Origin: an uncultured Rikenellaceae bacterium
GTDB lineage: Bacteria; Bacteroidota; Bacteroidia; Bacteroidales; Rikenellaceae
Direction: 5' to 3'
Assembly (NCBI GenBank): GCA_947038405.1
Contig: CAMQVY010000007.1
Location: 1 to 64,000 of the forward strand
DNA: 64,000 nucleotides
Made by a program: the position numbers and the translations under genes. The notes beneath the pieces were generated by a model. The model searched no databases. It was not told the origin of the DNA and saw only the letters and a program-made list of their open reading frames with translations. Positions within the stretch are counted from its first letter, which is position 1. Each line of letters opens with the position of its first letter. This document shows positions 16,673 through 26,845 of the stretch, piece by piece.

Positions 16673-18721
16673 CTACTCTGTAATAACTGAAAAATCACCT
16701 ATCGTTACACGAGAATTATTGTTAATTTGCTTAATTGATTTTAATTTTACTTTTTTACCTTTAACAGAATTAAAATTAATTATCTGCTTAATTGGGTGGT
16801 TTTTAATATTTGAGAACTCACCTTCCGATACTAAATTATCATCTACAAATAGTTGATAGTTTGAGATATGGCTAGCATTATCACGTCCTTGATTTGGGGT
16901 GTAAGTAAACCCTTTTATAAGAGCCTCTTTAGCTAAAGTAACGACTAATTCAGGTGAAGGTGTTTGTAATTGATACGAAGTGTAGCCATTTCCATCAAAC
17001 AAATAATCTGTTCTGCTAGATGTTGGGTTTACAACTGTGTAACTACTTGCAGGAATGTCAAGTTCTGTAACACTTGCACTACTCTTTTTGTCAAATTGTG
17101 AATCATAAGAGATCGCTTTAATAGTACCTTTCTTTGCAAATAGAAATGGAGCTGTATATAGCTTGGACTCTATTGTTGGTTCACTGTTGTCAAGAGTGTA
17201 ATATATTTTAGATCCTATATCTCCAGCCTTAATTGTTACGATATCTTTTTCATTACGTGAAATTTTAGGTTCGACGATTAATGCAGGTGCTAAGAATGCT
17301 TCTACGTTATTTATACATAAAGCTCCTTTTGCATCGATGAAGTTGATTCTAAGTTTATCTGCTGTCTCTGTTTGAAATCTTAGAATACGCTTATATCCAA
17401 TTGTAGACATTGCATCTGTTGTCTTAATACTTATCCACTCTCCATTTTTTTCAATCTCCACACTAAATTTCTTCACTCTTTGACCTAGTGGGATATACTC
17501 TTGAATCATAACACGATTTAAAGTAGTTGGTTTTTCAAAATCATAGGTTAATGTAGCATTGATAACAGTGTCATTCGTAGCCCAATAACTATCCCAATCT
17601 GAATCATTACTATTTGATACCGCATATTTAGAACCATTACGCTCATTTGATGCTTTAACAGAGATGTTTTCAAGTAGGTTTGTACGTAATTCACTCTGTA
17701 TTGATTTGTGCCACTCAACAGCACGAGTTGAATCTGATGGATGAATACGCCCTGTTAATGCAACTGGAAAGTTAAGTAGGAATGTAGCATTACGCCCAAC
17801 ACTACGATAATATAAATCTGTCAAGTGAGCTAATGAATGTACTTGATGATCCTCTCTTTTATGATAGAACCACCCTGGACGGATAGATACATCACACTCT
17901 CCACCTAACCAGATATTTCCATTTTCGTTTCCATATGGGAATTGAGTATAATTAGCATCTTCGTTTATTGGACTCCAATTTGTTTGACCTGCCGATCCGT
18001 GCTCATTTCCAATCCAGCGAATATCTGCTTCTGTTCCTCCAAATATCATTGCTGATGGGTGAAGTCTTTTTATTGTCTCTCGTGCTCTACTGTATTGATA
18101 GTATGTTGTAGCGTCAATTGAGCGTCTTTCGTTTGTACCACCATAATAGCCATCTCCGCCATTTGCACCATCAAACCAGTACTCAAAGATAGGACCATAG
18201 TTAGTTAATAGTTCCTCCATTTGTGCATGAAATATCTCTACATACTCTGGTGTCCCATAGTGCTCACTGTTACGATCCCAAGGAGATAGATAGATACCGA
18301 ACTTCAACCCTGCACGCTTGCATGCTTCTGAAAGCTCTTTAACCATATCTCCTTTTCCATCCTTCCAAGGAGAGTTTTTTACGCTATATTCAGTTGTTTT
18401 TGTCGGCCATAAGCAAAATCCATCATGGTGTTTTGCTGTTAAGATAACTCCTTTTAGCCCAGATGCTTTTACTACAGAAACCCATTGATCGCAATCTAAA
18501 TTTGAAGGGTTAAATGTAGAGGCTGGTGTATCTCCATATCCCCATTCTAGGTCATTAAATGTATTTAGCCCAAAATGGATGAACGCATATGTCTCTAATT
18601 TCTGCCAAGCAACCTGTTCTGGTGTAGGAATTGGTAAAATTGCTTCTGGAGCTAAGTCGTTGTGGCAAGCCGTAAATAATCCCAGTATTGCTATTAAGTA
18701 AATAATTTTTTTCTTTATCAT
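16673..18721 (-). CDS. alpha-L-fucosidase (GH29) lipoprotein with C-terminal discoidin domain
   Basis: A 682-residue secreted lipoprotein: signal with lipobox LFTAC (Cys19). The GH29 barrel (about 35-350) shows HHDGFCLWPTKTTEYSV near 98 and FGIYLSPWDRN near 141; the nucleophile Asp is Asp184 in YWFDGANGGDG. Then come a discoidin-like region (about 360-475), a chitobiase C-terminal-type module (YYTLDNSEPTIESKLY near 515) and a C-terminal carbohydrate-binding stretch. It removes terminal fucose from host glycans at the cell surface. It is the 3'-most gene of a minus-strand glycan region with GH2, sialic acid genes and the symporter fusion. Confidence 0.93.
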   Translation of the reverse strand: MIKKKIIYLIAILGLFTACHNDLAPEAILPIPTPEQVAWQKLETYAFIHFGLNTFNDLEWGYGDTPASTFNPSNLDCDQWVSVVKASGLKGVILTAKHHDGFCLWPTKTTEYSVKNSPWKDGKGDMVKELSEACKRAGLKFGIYLSPWDRNSEHYGTPEYVEIFHAQMEELLTNYGPIFEYWFDGANGGDGYYGGTNERRSIDATTYYQYSRARETIKRLHPSAMIFGGTEADIRWIGNEHGSAGQTNWSPINEDANYTQFPYGNENGNIWLGGECDVSIRPGWFYHKREDHQVHSLAHLTDLYYRSVGRNATFLLNFPVALTGRIHPSDSTRAVEWHKSIQSELRTNLLENISVKASNERNGSKYAVSNSNDSDWDSYWATNDTVINATLTYDFEKPTTLNRVMIQEYIPLGQRVKKFSVEIEKNGEWISIKTTDAMSTIGYKRILRFQTETADKLRINFIDAKGALCINNVEAFLAPALIVEPKISRNEKDIVTIKAGDIGSKIYYTLDNSEPTIESKLYTAPFLFAKKGTIKAISYDSQFDKKSSASVTELDIPASSYTVVNPTSSRTDYLFDGNGYTSYQLQTPSPELVVTLAKEALIKGFTYTPNQGRDNASHISNYQLFVDDNLVSEGEFSNIKNHPIKQIINFNSVKGKKVKLKSIKQINNNSRVTIGDFSVITE

Positions 18722-18774
18722 AAGATTTTATAATTAAAATATGTTTAAGAGTTATTATTAAGTAGCATGTTAAT

Positions 18775-18828
18775 AATTTAAAGGAGTCTTTTACTCTATT
18801 TATAGATAGAATAAGACTCCTTTAAATT
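18775..18828 (-). terminator. terminator after the GH2 beta-galactosidase gene
   Basis: A perfect 16-bp inverted repeat (18775-18790, 18813-18828) with further pairing in the loop sits 40 bases beyond the GH2 stop codon, before the fucosidase start, so the two enzymes are probably separate units. Confidence 0.75.
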
Positions 18829-18867
18829 ATAAAACTTCACATATTATATAACACGATATGCTAAATA

Positions 18868-21375
18868 TTATCTAGTATAGATAATTAATTTTGCCCCTTT
18901 TACGCCATCTGATGTCGCTTCAAATACAATCTCCCCCTCTTGCTCACCACTCTGAACAATAGCTGTCAATTGCCCACTAAATAGTTTCATTTGAGGTAGG
19001 TGAAACTGCTCTAGTGATACTGGATTTCCATTTGCAGCAGCTCTATAAGATCCATCTCCGCGTACTTTGAATTTAATCTCTCTAGTATCATCAGGACATA
19101 GATTGCCATGCTTATCTACCACTCTTACGTTTATGAATGATAAATCTTTTCCTGTTGCATCTAAAGTTGTACGATCTGCAGAGAGCTCAATTCTGTGAGG
19201 TTTACCTGCTGTGTGCACCTCTTGTTCTGCCACTGCTTCGCCTTCAGAATTATAAGCAACAACTTTTACTGTTCCTGGCTCATATTGTGTATTCATCCAC
19301 ATTAGGCGGTAACGTTTTTGACGCTCAAAAGAGTCATTTGCCTCTTTTGAATCTGTACCTTCAAGTTTTATTGAAAGATCCTTTGTGCGGATACCTTGAC
19401 TTTTACCATTAATAAATAGCTCTGCCGAAGGGTAATTTGTGTAAACAAATACGGGAATAGTATCCCCTTCATGTCCTTTCCAACTCCAGTGAGGTAGTAT
19501 ATGCAAAGTCTCTTCATCAGAGTTCCAGTGGCTACGATATAGGTAATATCTATCTTTTGGAATACCCGCTAAATCTACAATACCAAATAGAGAGCTGTGA
19601 CTTGGCCAATTAGTATAATATGGAGTAGGTTCTCCTAAATAATCGAATCCAGTCCATACAAATTCGCCTATAGCATATGGAAGATCTTCATGTTGAATAA
19701 AATCATCTTCAGGAAGGTTAGACCATGCGCAATGCTCAACGTCATATGATGATGCTTGGTTGTCAGGGTATTGCTTCATTGATCCTCTAACAACAGGTAG
19801 TTTGTAAACACCTCTTGAACTCAAAGTTGAAGCTGTCTCTGCACCTAATACAATCTGCTGAGGTAGTTTGCTGTAATTCTCCTTATACATGAAAGGTCTG
19901 TAATTAAACCCTGCAACATCCATAACTGCTGCGAAATTGTTATTTATAACAGCTCCTGGATTATCCATACCTTGAGTAACAGGTCTCGTTGAGTCCTCTT
20001 TGTGTACGATATCTTGCAGCCATTTAGCTACTTTAGCTCCATGTCTAGTTCCTTGTTCAGGAACTTCATTACCGATACACCACATAACGACACTAGGGTT
20101 ATTTCTGTAATGCTGTACTACATTAATAAGGTCTTTCTCAGCCCAATCATCAAATAGACGGTTGTAGCCATTTTGACATTTAGCTATTTTCCACTCATCA
20201 AAAGTCTCGATCATAAGCATCATACCCATCTCATCACATGCTGTAACCAACTCTGGTGCAGGCATATTATGTGATGTTCTGATAGCATTAGCTCCCATAT
20301 CTTTCATAATTCTCACCTGGCGACGTATTGCTGCATCATTAACAGCACCTCCAAGTGGTCCAAGGTCATGGTGATTACACACACCTTGAAAATCAATCTT
20401 GTTACCATTAAGATAGAAGCCGTCATTAGGACGAATGTCAATTGTACGAATACCAAATGGAGTAGAGTATTCATCTTTTAGATCATTACCTTTATATAGC
20501 TTAGACACTGCTGAGTATAACGTAGGATTATCTAAGTCCCATAATTTTGGATTATCTACGATAAATTCATGAACGAATTTATCGTTATCATACTTTGTCA
20601 ATACAGATGTTACTTCTGCAACAATATTTCCACTATTGTCTTGAATTTTAGTTACCAGTTTATATTTATTTGGCTCGAATCCACTTGGCAACTTAACTTT
20701 TGTTTCCAAATTTACTTTAGCAAATTTATCATTCACGACAGGAGTTGTTACAAAAGTTCCCCATATAGGAATATGTACATCCTCTTTTACAATAACGTGT
20801 ACATTTCTGTAGATACCTGCTCCAGGATACCATCTTGATGACTCTGGAAGGTTCTCTAGTCTAACAGCTAGCACATTATCTTTACCATCTGAATTAAGGA
20901 ATTTGGTTACGTCAAAATAGAATGAGTTATATCCATACGGCCACTCACCCACTTTTTCTCCATTCACCCAAACCTGAGCTCCACTCATCGCTCCATCAAA
21001 CTGTAATGTAACACTTTTGCTTTGATTTGCTTCAAATTCAGGTACACTAAATTTTGTACGATACCATCCAGTACCAACAAAAGGTAATCCACCCGTACGT
21101 CCAGAGTGTTCGCTAGGTTTTACCTGTCCATCTTGTTTGATTGCTACATTTTGCATATCATTATTAGGACTAAAAGGACCGTATATAGCCCAGTCGTGCG
21201 GTACAGTTACATTTTGCCATTTACTATCATCAAACTCAATAAGAGATGATTTAGCATCATCTTTTCGAGTAAATTGCCAATCTTTTTCAAGCAAAAACTC
21301 TCGTCTAACTTGAGCTGGTAGCGTAGTAATGCTGCACAGGCAGATAAGTAAAATAATTAAATTGTTTGTTTTCAT
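18868..21375 (-). CDS. beta-galactosidase, glycoside hydrolase family 2
   Basis: An 835-residue secreted enzyme with a signal peptide ending near TTLPAQ. The N-terminal sugar-binding domain (DWQFTRKDDA, VPHDWAIYGPF) is followed by an immunoglobulin-like domain and the TIM barrel. The acid/base Glu lies in MWCIGNEVPEQG (about residue 430) and the nucleophile Glu in VLGAETASTLSSRG (about 510). C-terminal Ig-like domains (a DUF4982-type block with ELFINGKSQG, then an invasin-like domain with ELSADRTTLDATG) complete it. It would release galactose from mucin-type or milk-type glycans in the periplasm. It lies between the fucosidase and the sialic acid transporter genes. Confidence 0.92.
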   Translation of the reverse strand: MKTNNLIILLICLCSITTLPAQVRREFLLEKDWQFTRKDDAKSSLIEFDDSKWQNVTVPHDWAIYGPFSPNNDMQNVAIKQDGQVKPSEHSGRTGGLPFVGTGWYRTKFSVPEFEANQSKSVTLQFDGAMSGAQVWVNGEKVGEWPYGYNSFYFDVTKFLNSDGKDNVLAVRLENLPESSRWYPGAGIYRNVHVIVKEDVHIPIWGTFVTTPVVNDKFAKVNLETKVKLPSGFEPNKYKLVTKIQDNSGNIVAEVTSVLTKYDNDKFVHEFIVDNPKLWDLDNPTLYSAVSKLYKGNDLKDEYSTPFGIRTIDIRPNDGFYLNGNKIDFQGVCNHHDLGPLGGAVNDAAIRRQVRIMKDMGANAIRTSHNMPAPELVTACDEMGMMLMIETFDEWKIAKCQNGYNRLFDDWAEKDLINVVQHYRNNPSVVMWCIGNEVPEQGTRHGAKVAKWLQDIVHKEDSTRPVTQGMDNPGAVINNNFAAVMDVAGFNYRPFMYKENYSKLPQQIVLGAETASTLSSRGVYKLPVVRGSMKQYPDNQASSYDVEHCAWSNLPEDDFIQHEDLPYAIGEFVWTGFDYLGEPTPYYTNWPSHSSLFGIVDLAGIPKDRYYLYRSHWNSDEETLHILPHWSWKGHEGDTIPVFVYTNYPSAELFINGKSQGIRTKDLSIKLEGTDSKEANDSFERQKRYRLMWMNTQYEPGTVKVVAYNSEGEAVAEQEVHTAGKPHRIELSADRTTLDATGKDLSFINVRVVDKHGNLCPDDTREIKFKVRGDGSYRAAANGNPVSLEQFHLPQMKLFSGQLTAIVQSGEQEGEIVFEATSDGVKGAKLIIYTR

Positions 21376-21555
21376 ATTAAATTTATTAGATGTTTAGGGC
21401 ATAAAGATAATAATAATAATAATAGAATGCCCTATTTTTATATGCCGTCAAGGCTATAAAAGAGTATTTTTTAGACAAAATAGACTTTGGAAACTATTTT
21501 GATTAAAGTTAATAGTAATCACTATTCATATTATATGGGTATAGCTTATAAAAAG

Positions 21556-21590
21556 AGATACTCCCACGAATTAAATTCATGGGAGTATCT
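21556..21590 (-). terminator. terminator after the mutarotase/symporter gene
   Basis: An 11-bp inverted repeat (AGATACTCCCA and its complement) encloses a second palindrome (GAATTAAATTC), 20 bases beyond the stop codon of the symporter fusion. Confidence 0.65.
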
Positions 21591-21609
21591 CAGTGGTAAA
21601 TTTAGAGGA

Positions 21610-24291
21610 TTAATCCTCTTGTTTCTTTATTGTCTTCCAAGTATAACCATTTATATTCTTAGAATTTTTTATAAATAACGAGAATGCCAAACTGAAAAGA
21701 ACAGTTAATGCAATTCCGATAAATCCGTATAGTAAAAATGATACCGTAGTGTACATACTAACAATTGTCAGTATTACATTCCCTACTAAAAATCCATAAA
21801 GAGCACTCTTTGCTCCTACTCGTGGAATGAATATTCCAATTATAAATAGAGCTGCTACACCACTAGACAACAAGCCAAGTAGGTAGTTAAAGAAGTCAAA
21901 TAGTGATATTATATTTGACTTAGCCATTAATATCGCGAAGCCAACACCAAGTCCTCCCATAACAACACCTGAAATTCGAGCAACATTAAGCTCTTTTTTA
22001 TCATCTGATTTTTTACTGAAGTGTCTATATAGGTCGACGGTAAATGCAGTTGAAAGTGAGTTTACATTTGATGATACGGTTGACATAGTTGCTGCAAATA
22101 TCGCTGCAATCATTAATCCTGCCAGTCCCATTGGGATTTCAGCCATAATGAAGTGAGGGAAGATGGCATCTGTGTTCTGCATCATAAAGTTCAAACTCTC
22201 AGGTTGTGTTTTGTAGAATGCATAAAGGCAAGTTCCAATGAAGTAAAAGACAAGAGAAACAACGACACTTAAAACACCATTTAGTATAATACTCTTACCT
22301 GCTGCCTTTTCTGAATTTGTAGTAATATATCTCTGTATTACAGTCTGGTCAGATGTATATGATATAAGGTTATTTGCTAATCCACCAAGTATTATGACCC
22401 AGAATGTTGCACTCGTAAATATAAATGAGAAGTCAAACATTTTCATCTTATCCTCCTGCACTGTGATCTCAACGATTGTATTCAATCCACCAGGGATATT
22501 GAATACAAGAAATATAACTACAAAAACGGCTCCACCCATAAGGATGATACCTTGAATTACGTCACTCCATACAACAGCCTCTGCTCCACCCATAGTACAA
22601 TAGATAAGAGTAACGATTCCCATTAATATGATACATATATATATATCGATTCCAGTTACAGTAGTCAAAGCTAGCGATGGTAAGAATAGGGCCAATGCCA
22701 TACGCGCAAGCATGAATATAATAAATAGTGAACTCGCTAAAAGTCGTACACTATAATTAAATCGAGTCTCAAGGTACTCATATGCCGTTGTAACGTTAAG
22801 TCTACGGAAGAAAGGAAGATAATATTTAACTACAGGGAATGACATTATCAATATAGTAATTGCCATTGGGAAATATCTCCAATCTGTTGCAAAAACTTTT
22901 GCAGGTATTGCCATAAATGTAATTGCACTCAACATTGTAGCAAATATACTAATTCCTGCTGCCCACCAAGGGATACGTCCACCACCTTTGAAGAAATCTT
23001 CCGTGCTGTTATTACTCTTTTTCATAAAGTAGTAACCCATATACAACATAGATAATAAGTATAGAGATAGTACAATCCAGTTAAGTAGACCAAAAGTTGG
23101 AGCACTATCAATATGTCCATAATATACTTTGCTAGATCTTACTCCAGGTTTAGTCTCTCCATTAATTACTAGCCAACCAGATTTGTATGGAACAATCTGA
23201 GCTCCTGCTGGAGCTGTATATGGGTAAGTTGCTCCCACGCTCCAACTGTTGGTTATTGTGTTGAATATTAATACTTCTTTATTGAAATTATACCACGTTG
23301 CATCATTTGCAAAGTAGTTAGTACGCCAATTTTGGAAAGCCTCTAGCTCTTCATCACTTTGAGCAAGTTTACCTTTTCGCTCCATAAGTAGCGCATCAGT
23401 GAAACGATCAATATTTACTCCACCAATAAAAAGAATATGATTTTTGCCAATAGGCACTCCAGATGCACCATGTAAAGAGTATGGTTTCGCTCCCTTTGGA
23501 GCTACTTCTGAAGTCTCTGTCCACAATTTAGTCGTAGGGTTGTAGCGTAGTCCACTAGTTGCAATGTCTGGTGTCGTTTTATCTTCGGAAAAAGATGAGC
23601 CACCAAATATAAATAGCTCAGTGCAATCAGCACTACTCTGAGAAACAACTACAGGTTGTAATCTTGCTATACCTGGGAAATTAGGTAAAACTTCCCATTT
23701 AAAATTTTGTGAGTTTTTTTTAGATAGATCAAGAGAGAGAAATGTATTTGCTAACTCTCCATTAGCTGTACCTCCAGCTACATAGACGGTATTTCCTATC
23801 AATGCAGCACCGCCAGATGTTAGTTCAATAGGAAGTGATGGATACTCCTCAATCTCAATAGAAGAGGACTTCTGGTTCCACGTTAGTAATGTAACTCTGT
23901 TAAGTCCTGTTTCGTTGTTATTTCCTCCAATACAAAGTAATCCTTTTGGGGTTGTAACAGATGCTCCATAAGCAGCAGGGTAGGGCAGTTCAAAACCAGT
24001 TACCCATTTGTCGCTATTTTTAGGAAGCACGTAGATATCACTGTAATATTGTTTTACACCTCCATCGACTACAGGTTTGTCTGGGAAATTACACCCTCCT
24101 GTAACAATTATTGCTCCGTTAGATTTACCAGCAAAAGGTGATGCCAATCCAAATTGTTGCTCCATATTATTGGTTTGAGGTAATGATTCAATCTCACTCC
24201 AATTAAATTGGTTCTTATATTTTTCTTCTCCAGATGAGGTTAGTGTCAGCTGAATCATAAATATTAATAGTAATAGTTTTATGGCTTTCAT
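21610..24291 (-). CDS. fusion of a Kelch-type mutarotase (NanM-like) and an SSS-family Na+/sialic acid symporter
   Basis: An 893-residue protein with two recognisable halves. After a signal peptide (about 1-20), residues 30-390 form a Kelch-like propeller: repeated GG...-type strands such as IIVTGGCNF, LCIGGNN, VYVAGGTANG, LFIFGGSS and ILFIGGVN. This is the cyclically permuted mutarotase family to which NanM (N-acetylneuraminate epimerase) belongs. From about 400 a sodium:solute symporter follows, with about 13 helices, the FFKGGGRIPWWAAGISIFATMLSAITF region near 430 and YTSDQTVIQRY near 650. The enzyme half would face the periplasm and hand the transported anomer to the carrier. It lies upstream of GH2 and downstream of the epimerase and lyase genes. 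Confidence 0.85.
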   Translation of the reverse strand: MKAIKLLLLIFMIQLTLTSSGEEKYKNQFNWSEIESLPQTNNMEQQFGLASPFAGKSNGAIIVTGGCNFPDKPVVDGGVKQYYSDIYVLPKNSDKWVTGFELPYPAAYGASVTTPKGLLCIGGNNNETGLNRVTLLTWNQKSSSIEIEEYPSLPIELTSGGAALIGNTVYVAGGTANGELANTFLSLDLSKKNSQNFKWEVLPNFPGIARLQPVVVSQSSADCTELFIFGGSSFSEDKTTPDIATSGLRYNPTTKLWTETSEVAPKGAKPYSLHGASGVPIGKNHILFIGGVNIDRFTDALLMERKGKLAQSDEELEAFQNWRTNYFANDATWYNFNKEVLIFNTITNSWSVGATYPYTAPAGAQIVPYKSGWLVINGETKPGVRSSKVYYGHIDSAPTFGLLNWIVLSLYLLSMLYMGYYFMKKSNNSTEDFFKGGGRIPWWAAGISIFATMLSAITFMAIPAKVFATDWRYFPMAITILIMSFPVVKYYLPFFRRLNVTTAYEYLETRFNYSVRLLASSLFIIFMLARMALALFLPSLALTTVTGIDIYICIILMGIVTLIYCTMGGAEAVVWSDVIQGIILMGGAVFVVIFLVFNIPGGLNTIVEITVQEDKMKMFDFSFIFTSATFWVIILGGLANNLISYTSDQTVIQRYITTNSEKAAGKSIILNGVLSVVVSLVFYFIGTCLYAFYKTQPESLNFMMQNTDAIFPHFIMAEIPMGLAGLMIAAIFAATMSTVSSNVNSLSTAFTVDLYRHFSKKSDDKKELNVARISGVVMGGLGVGFAILMAKSNIISLFDFFNYLLGLLSSGVAALFIIGIFIPRVGAKSALYGFLVGNVILTIVSMYTTVSFLLYGFIGIALTVLFSLAFSLFIKNSKNINGYTWKTIKKQED

Positions 24292-24390
24292 ATTTTAAGG
24301 TTTAGTTTTATTGTGTCATTTGATAAAGTGTTAAGATTTTTAATTCTAGTTTGTTCTAATAATTACGGTTATTGTTTGTATCTAATATGA

Positions 24391-24443
24391 CAATACTTCT
24401 CAAGTAGGAGGGTTTTTTCGAACCTTCCTACTTGATAAGTGTT
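24391..24443 (-). terminator. terminator after the epimerase gene
   Basis: A long stem (TACTTCTCAAGTAGGAGGGTT against AACCTTCCTACTTGATAAGTG, two or three mismatches) with loop TTTTCG lies between the epimerase stop and the symporter start. It marks nanA plus epimerase as one unit and the symporter as another, unless read-through occurs. Confidence 0.7.
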
Positions 24444-24457
24444 GCTTAAACATGTTT

Positions 24458-25648
24458 CTATAACGATTTATTATTTAATATTTCGTCACACAATTCTCTG
24501 CTGATAATCATCATACGAGGAATGTGGAATGGACCTTTAAATATATTTCCTTTTGCAGGTTGAGCAACAGTTCCATCGCGGTGTAGGTAACCATACCACT
24601 CACCGTACTCTTTATCTGCGAAGTGTTCAAAACTGTAATCATTAATATCTTTATGTAATTCAAGATACTTCTCATTTCCAGTTGCAACATATAAGTATAG
24701 TGTTGCGATAATAGTCTCACACTGAGGCCACCAAAACTTCATATCTTGAGCGTAATTTTGGTTAGGGAATTTTTTGCAATCCATAAAGCTAATTATACCC
24801 TTATGTTCACTATCCCAGCCCCATTTCCAAGCCCAATTGAATATTGTTTCGCCGATCTCTACTAGCTCTTTATCCCAACCTCTATATCTAGCCTCTTCAA
24901 GGATAAACCATGCAGTTTCGATACAGTGTCCCGGATTAATTGTTCGTCCGTCGCAAGTATCAATAAGTTCCCCTTCAGGAGTCACACACTCCAATAGGGT
25001 TTCATACTCAGGGTGCATAAAATATTTCTTCAATTCAAAAAGAGATTTCTCAATCTGCTCATCAAGACGCTTATCACTGATGCTTTTGCGCACACAAGAT
25101 GCAACATTAATTAACATCATTGTAATTGAGTGAGATCTACCTTCAACCATAGATTTCGCAGGTAAGAAACCTGGAGTATCTATCATTTTCTGAATATTTA
25201 AAAATAGTTCAAGTGCTTTCTCTGCATACTCTTTTTTTTCTGAAGCTATAGCATATTCTGAGAATGCAATAGCAGCAAAGCACTCTGAAAATACATATCT
25301 TCTTTTACGAATTGGTGCCCCTTCGGCTGTTACCTCAAAAAACATATGACCATCACTATCAAAGCAATGCTTCTCTATGAAATTAATGGTTGATTCCGCA
25401 GCCTCTAACCACTTAGGGTTTTTCTCTACGCTATTATATGCAAGAGAGCAAATGTATGCAAAACGACCCTGAAACCAAACAGACTTAGTTTTATCCATTA
25501 GCGTTCCGTCTCGATCTAAGCAAGTAAACACTCCTCCATTCTCTTCGTCTAAGCCATATTTAAGCCAAAATGGTAAAATTTGCTCTAAAAGATCATCATG
25601 GTAAGTGTTACGACACGTTTTAATATAATCTATTTGATTCGCATCCAT
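24458..25648 (-). CDS. N-acylglucosamine 2-epimerase (AGE/RnBP family)
   Basis: A 396-residue (alpha/alpha)6-barrel epimerase. Family landmarks are FTCLDRDGTLMDKTKSVWFQGRFAYICS (about 41-68), the NPGHCIETAWFILEEARYRG segment near 238 with its catalytic His, and KFWWPQCETIIATLY near 305 with a second. It interconverts N-acetylmannosamine and N-acetylglucosamine without ATP in bacteria of this group. It lies three bases after the sialic acid lyase gene, so it takes the ManNAc from that enzyme to GlcNAc, the route described for Bacteroides fragilis nan genes, which then needs a GlcNAc kinase not seen here. Confidence 0.92.
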   Translation of the reverse strand: MDANQIDYIKTCRNTYHDDLLEQILPFWLKYGLDEENGGVFTCLDRDGTLMDKTKSVWFQGRFAYICSLAYNSVEKNPKWLEAAESTINFIEKHCFDSDGHMFFEVTAEGAPIRKRRYVFSECFAAIAFSEYAIASEKKEYAEKALELFLNIQKMIDTPGFLPAKSMVEGRSHSITMMLINVASCVRKSISDKRLDEQIEKSLFELKKYFMHPEYETLLECVTPEGELIDTCDGRTINPGHCIETAWFILEEARYRGWDKELVEIGETIFNWAWKWGWDSEHKGIISFMDCKKFPNQNYAQDMKFWWPQCETIIATLYLYVATGNEKYLELHKDINDYSFEHFADKEYGEWYGYLHRDGTVAQPAKGNIFKGPFHIPRMMIISRELCDEILNNKSL

Positions 25649-25651
25649 AAT

Positions 25652-26569
25652 TTAAAATTTGTTACAACGCTCGAAGAAACCAATTGCATTTAATTCGTCA
25701 TTCATTGCAGCCTCTTCAACTTTAGTCATATTACGGAATGGAACTCTATTTAAACCTAAGTCAAGTCCGATAAGCTTCATGATTCTCTTTCCAGCGACAA
25801 TGTTTCCTCTGTAACGAGCAATCACGTTGATTACAGCTTGCGCAAAGTCTTGTCTCTCTCTCGCAGTCTCAATATCGCCATTTTGGTATGCTTCAACAAT
25901 CTCTACTAATGTTGTTCCATTGTAGTTCGCTGTTCCGCAGATTCCTCCTTTGGTGTGTCCTTGTACTAGTGAGTTTAAAATAGTTTCATCTTGACCATGT
26001 AGCATGTCAAATTTACCTCCTTTGTAAAGACAACATTGATGGTAATCATACATACCTTCAAATGTGAACTTTATGCCAGCAAAATTTGGAATACGTCCAT
26101 CAACAGCTTCAAGTAAGTCTAGCATGCTGAAATTAACTCCATTAAAATATGGAATATGGTAGTAGTAGAAAGGAAGTGATGGTGCTGCTGCTGCGATAGT
26201 TTCACAGTACTCAACCAACTCTTCAATTCGTCCAATTTTTGGGAATGGAGGCGCCATAGCACCGATTCCCCATGCTCCAACAGTTTCAGCATGCTTTGCC
26301 ATAACTACACTATCTTTAAGGCAGCAGCTTCCAACATGAACAATTACTTTGAAGTCTTCTGGGACAACCTCTACCCACTTCTCTGTTAGTAATAATCTCT
26401 CTTCAGTAGTAAGCATGTATCCCTCACCAGATGAGCCATTAACAAAAACGCCTTTTAATCCGCTATTTGCTAGCATACTAGCATAAGGTGCCAAAGCATT
26501 AAAATTCACTTCATTATTTTCACTAAATGGAGTAAATGGTGCAACGATAAGTCCTGTAATCTTTTCCAT
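25652..26569 (-). CDS. nanA: N-acetylneuraminate lyase
   Basis: A class I aldolase of the DapA/NanA family, 305 residues. The GSSGEG phosphate-loop equivalent is in VFVNGSSGEGYMLT (about 41-54), the general-base Tyr in FYYYHIPYFNG (about 138), and the Schiff-base Lys in FAGIKFTF (about 167). The SGEG form and the adjacent epimerase and transporter favour sialic acid cleavage to pyruvate and ManNAc over dihydrodipicolinate synthesis. It is first in its unit, with a 276-base divergent intergenic region shared with rmlA. Confidence 0.93.
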   Translation of the reverse strand: MEKITGLIVAPFTPFSENNEVNFNALAPYASMLANSGLKGVFVNGSSGEGYMLTTEERLLLTEKWVEVVPEDFKVIVHVGSCCLKDSVVMAKHAETVGAWGIGAMAPPFPKIGRIEELVEYCETIAAAAPSLPFYYYHIPYFNGVNFSMLDLLEAVDGRIPNFAGIKFTFEGMYDYHQCCLYKGGKFDMLHGQDETILNSLVQGHTKGGICGTANYNGTTLVEIVEAYQNGDIETARERQDFAQAVINVIARYRGNIVAGKRIMKLIGLDLGLNRVPFRNMTKVEEAAMNDELNAIGFFERCNKF

Positions 26570-26845
26570 AAAATTTTTAATATAATAGTTTTTGAATATG
26601 TAAATGTAATATTAAAATTTATAAATAACAAATATTTAATGAGCTATATTACCTTATTTAATTTGGTCCATTTTTTGTGGACTCGTATTATTTTAATGTT
26701 TTGTATATAGTCTTATATTTTTGAGTTATGATATTTATTTTATGCCAAATTATATTTATATAAGTGTATCTTTAGTTATTTTTTTTATCTTTACATCTTT
26801 ATTAAATATATTTTTGATGTTATATTTTAATGTAAATTATTAATT
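26570..26845. promoter_or_regulatory. divergent intergenic region between nanA and rmlA
   Basis: A strongly AT-rich 276-base gap between divergent genes. On the plus strand TATCTTTA (one base from TAnnTTTG) lies about 60 bases before rmlA. For nanA I found no full -7 match. No gene or RNA is visible. Confidence 0.4.
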
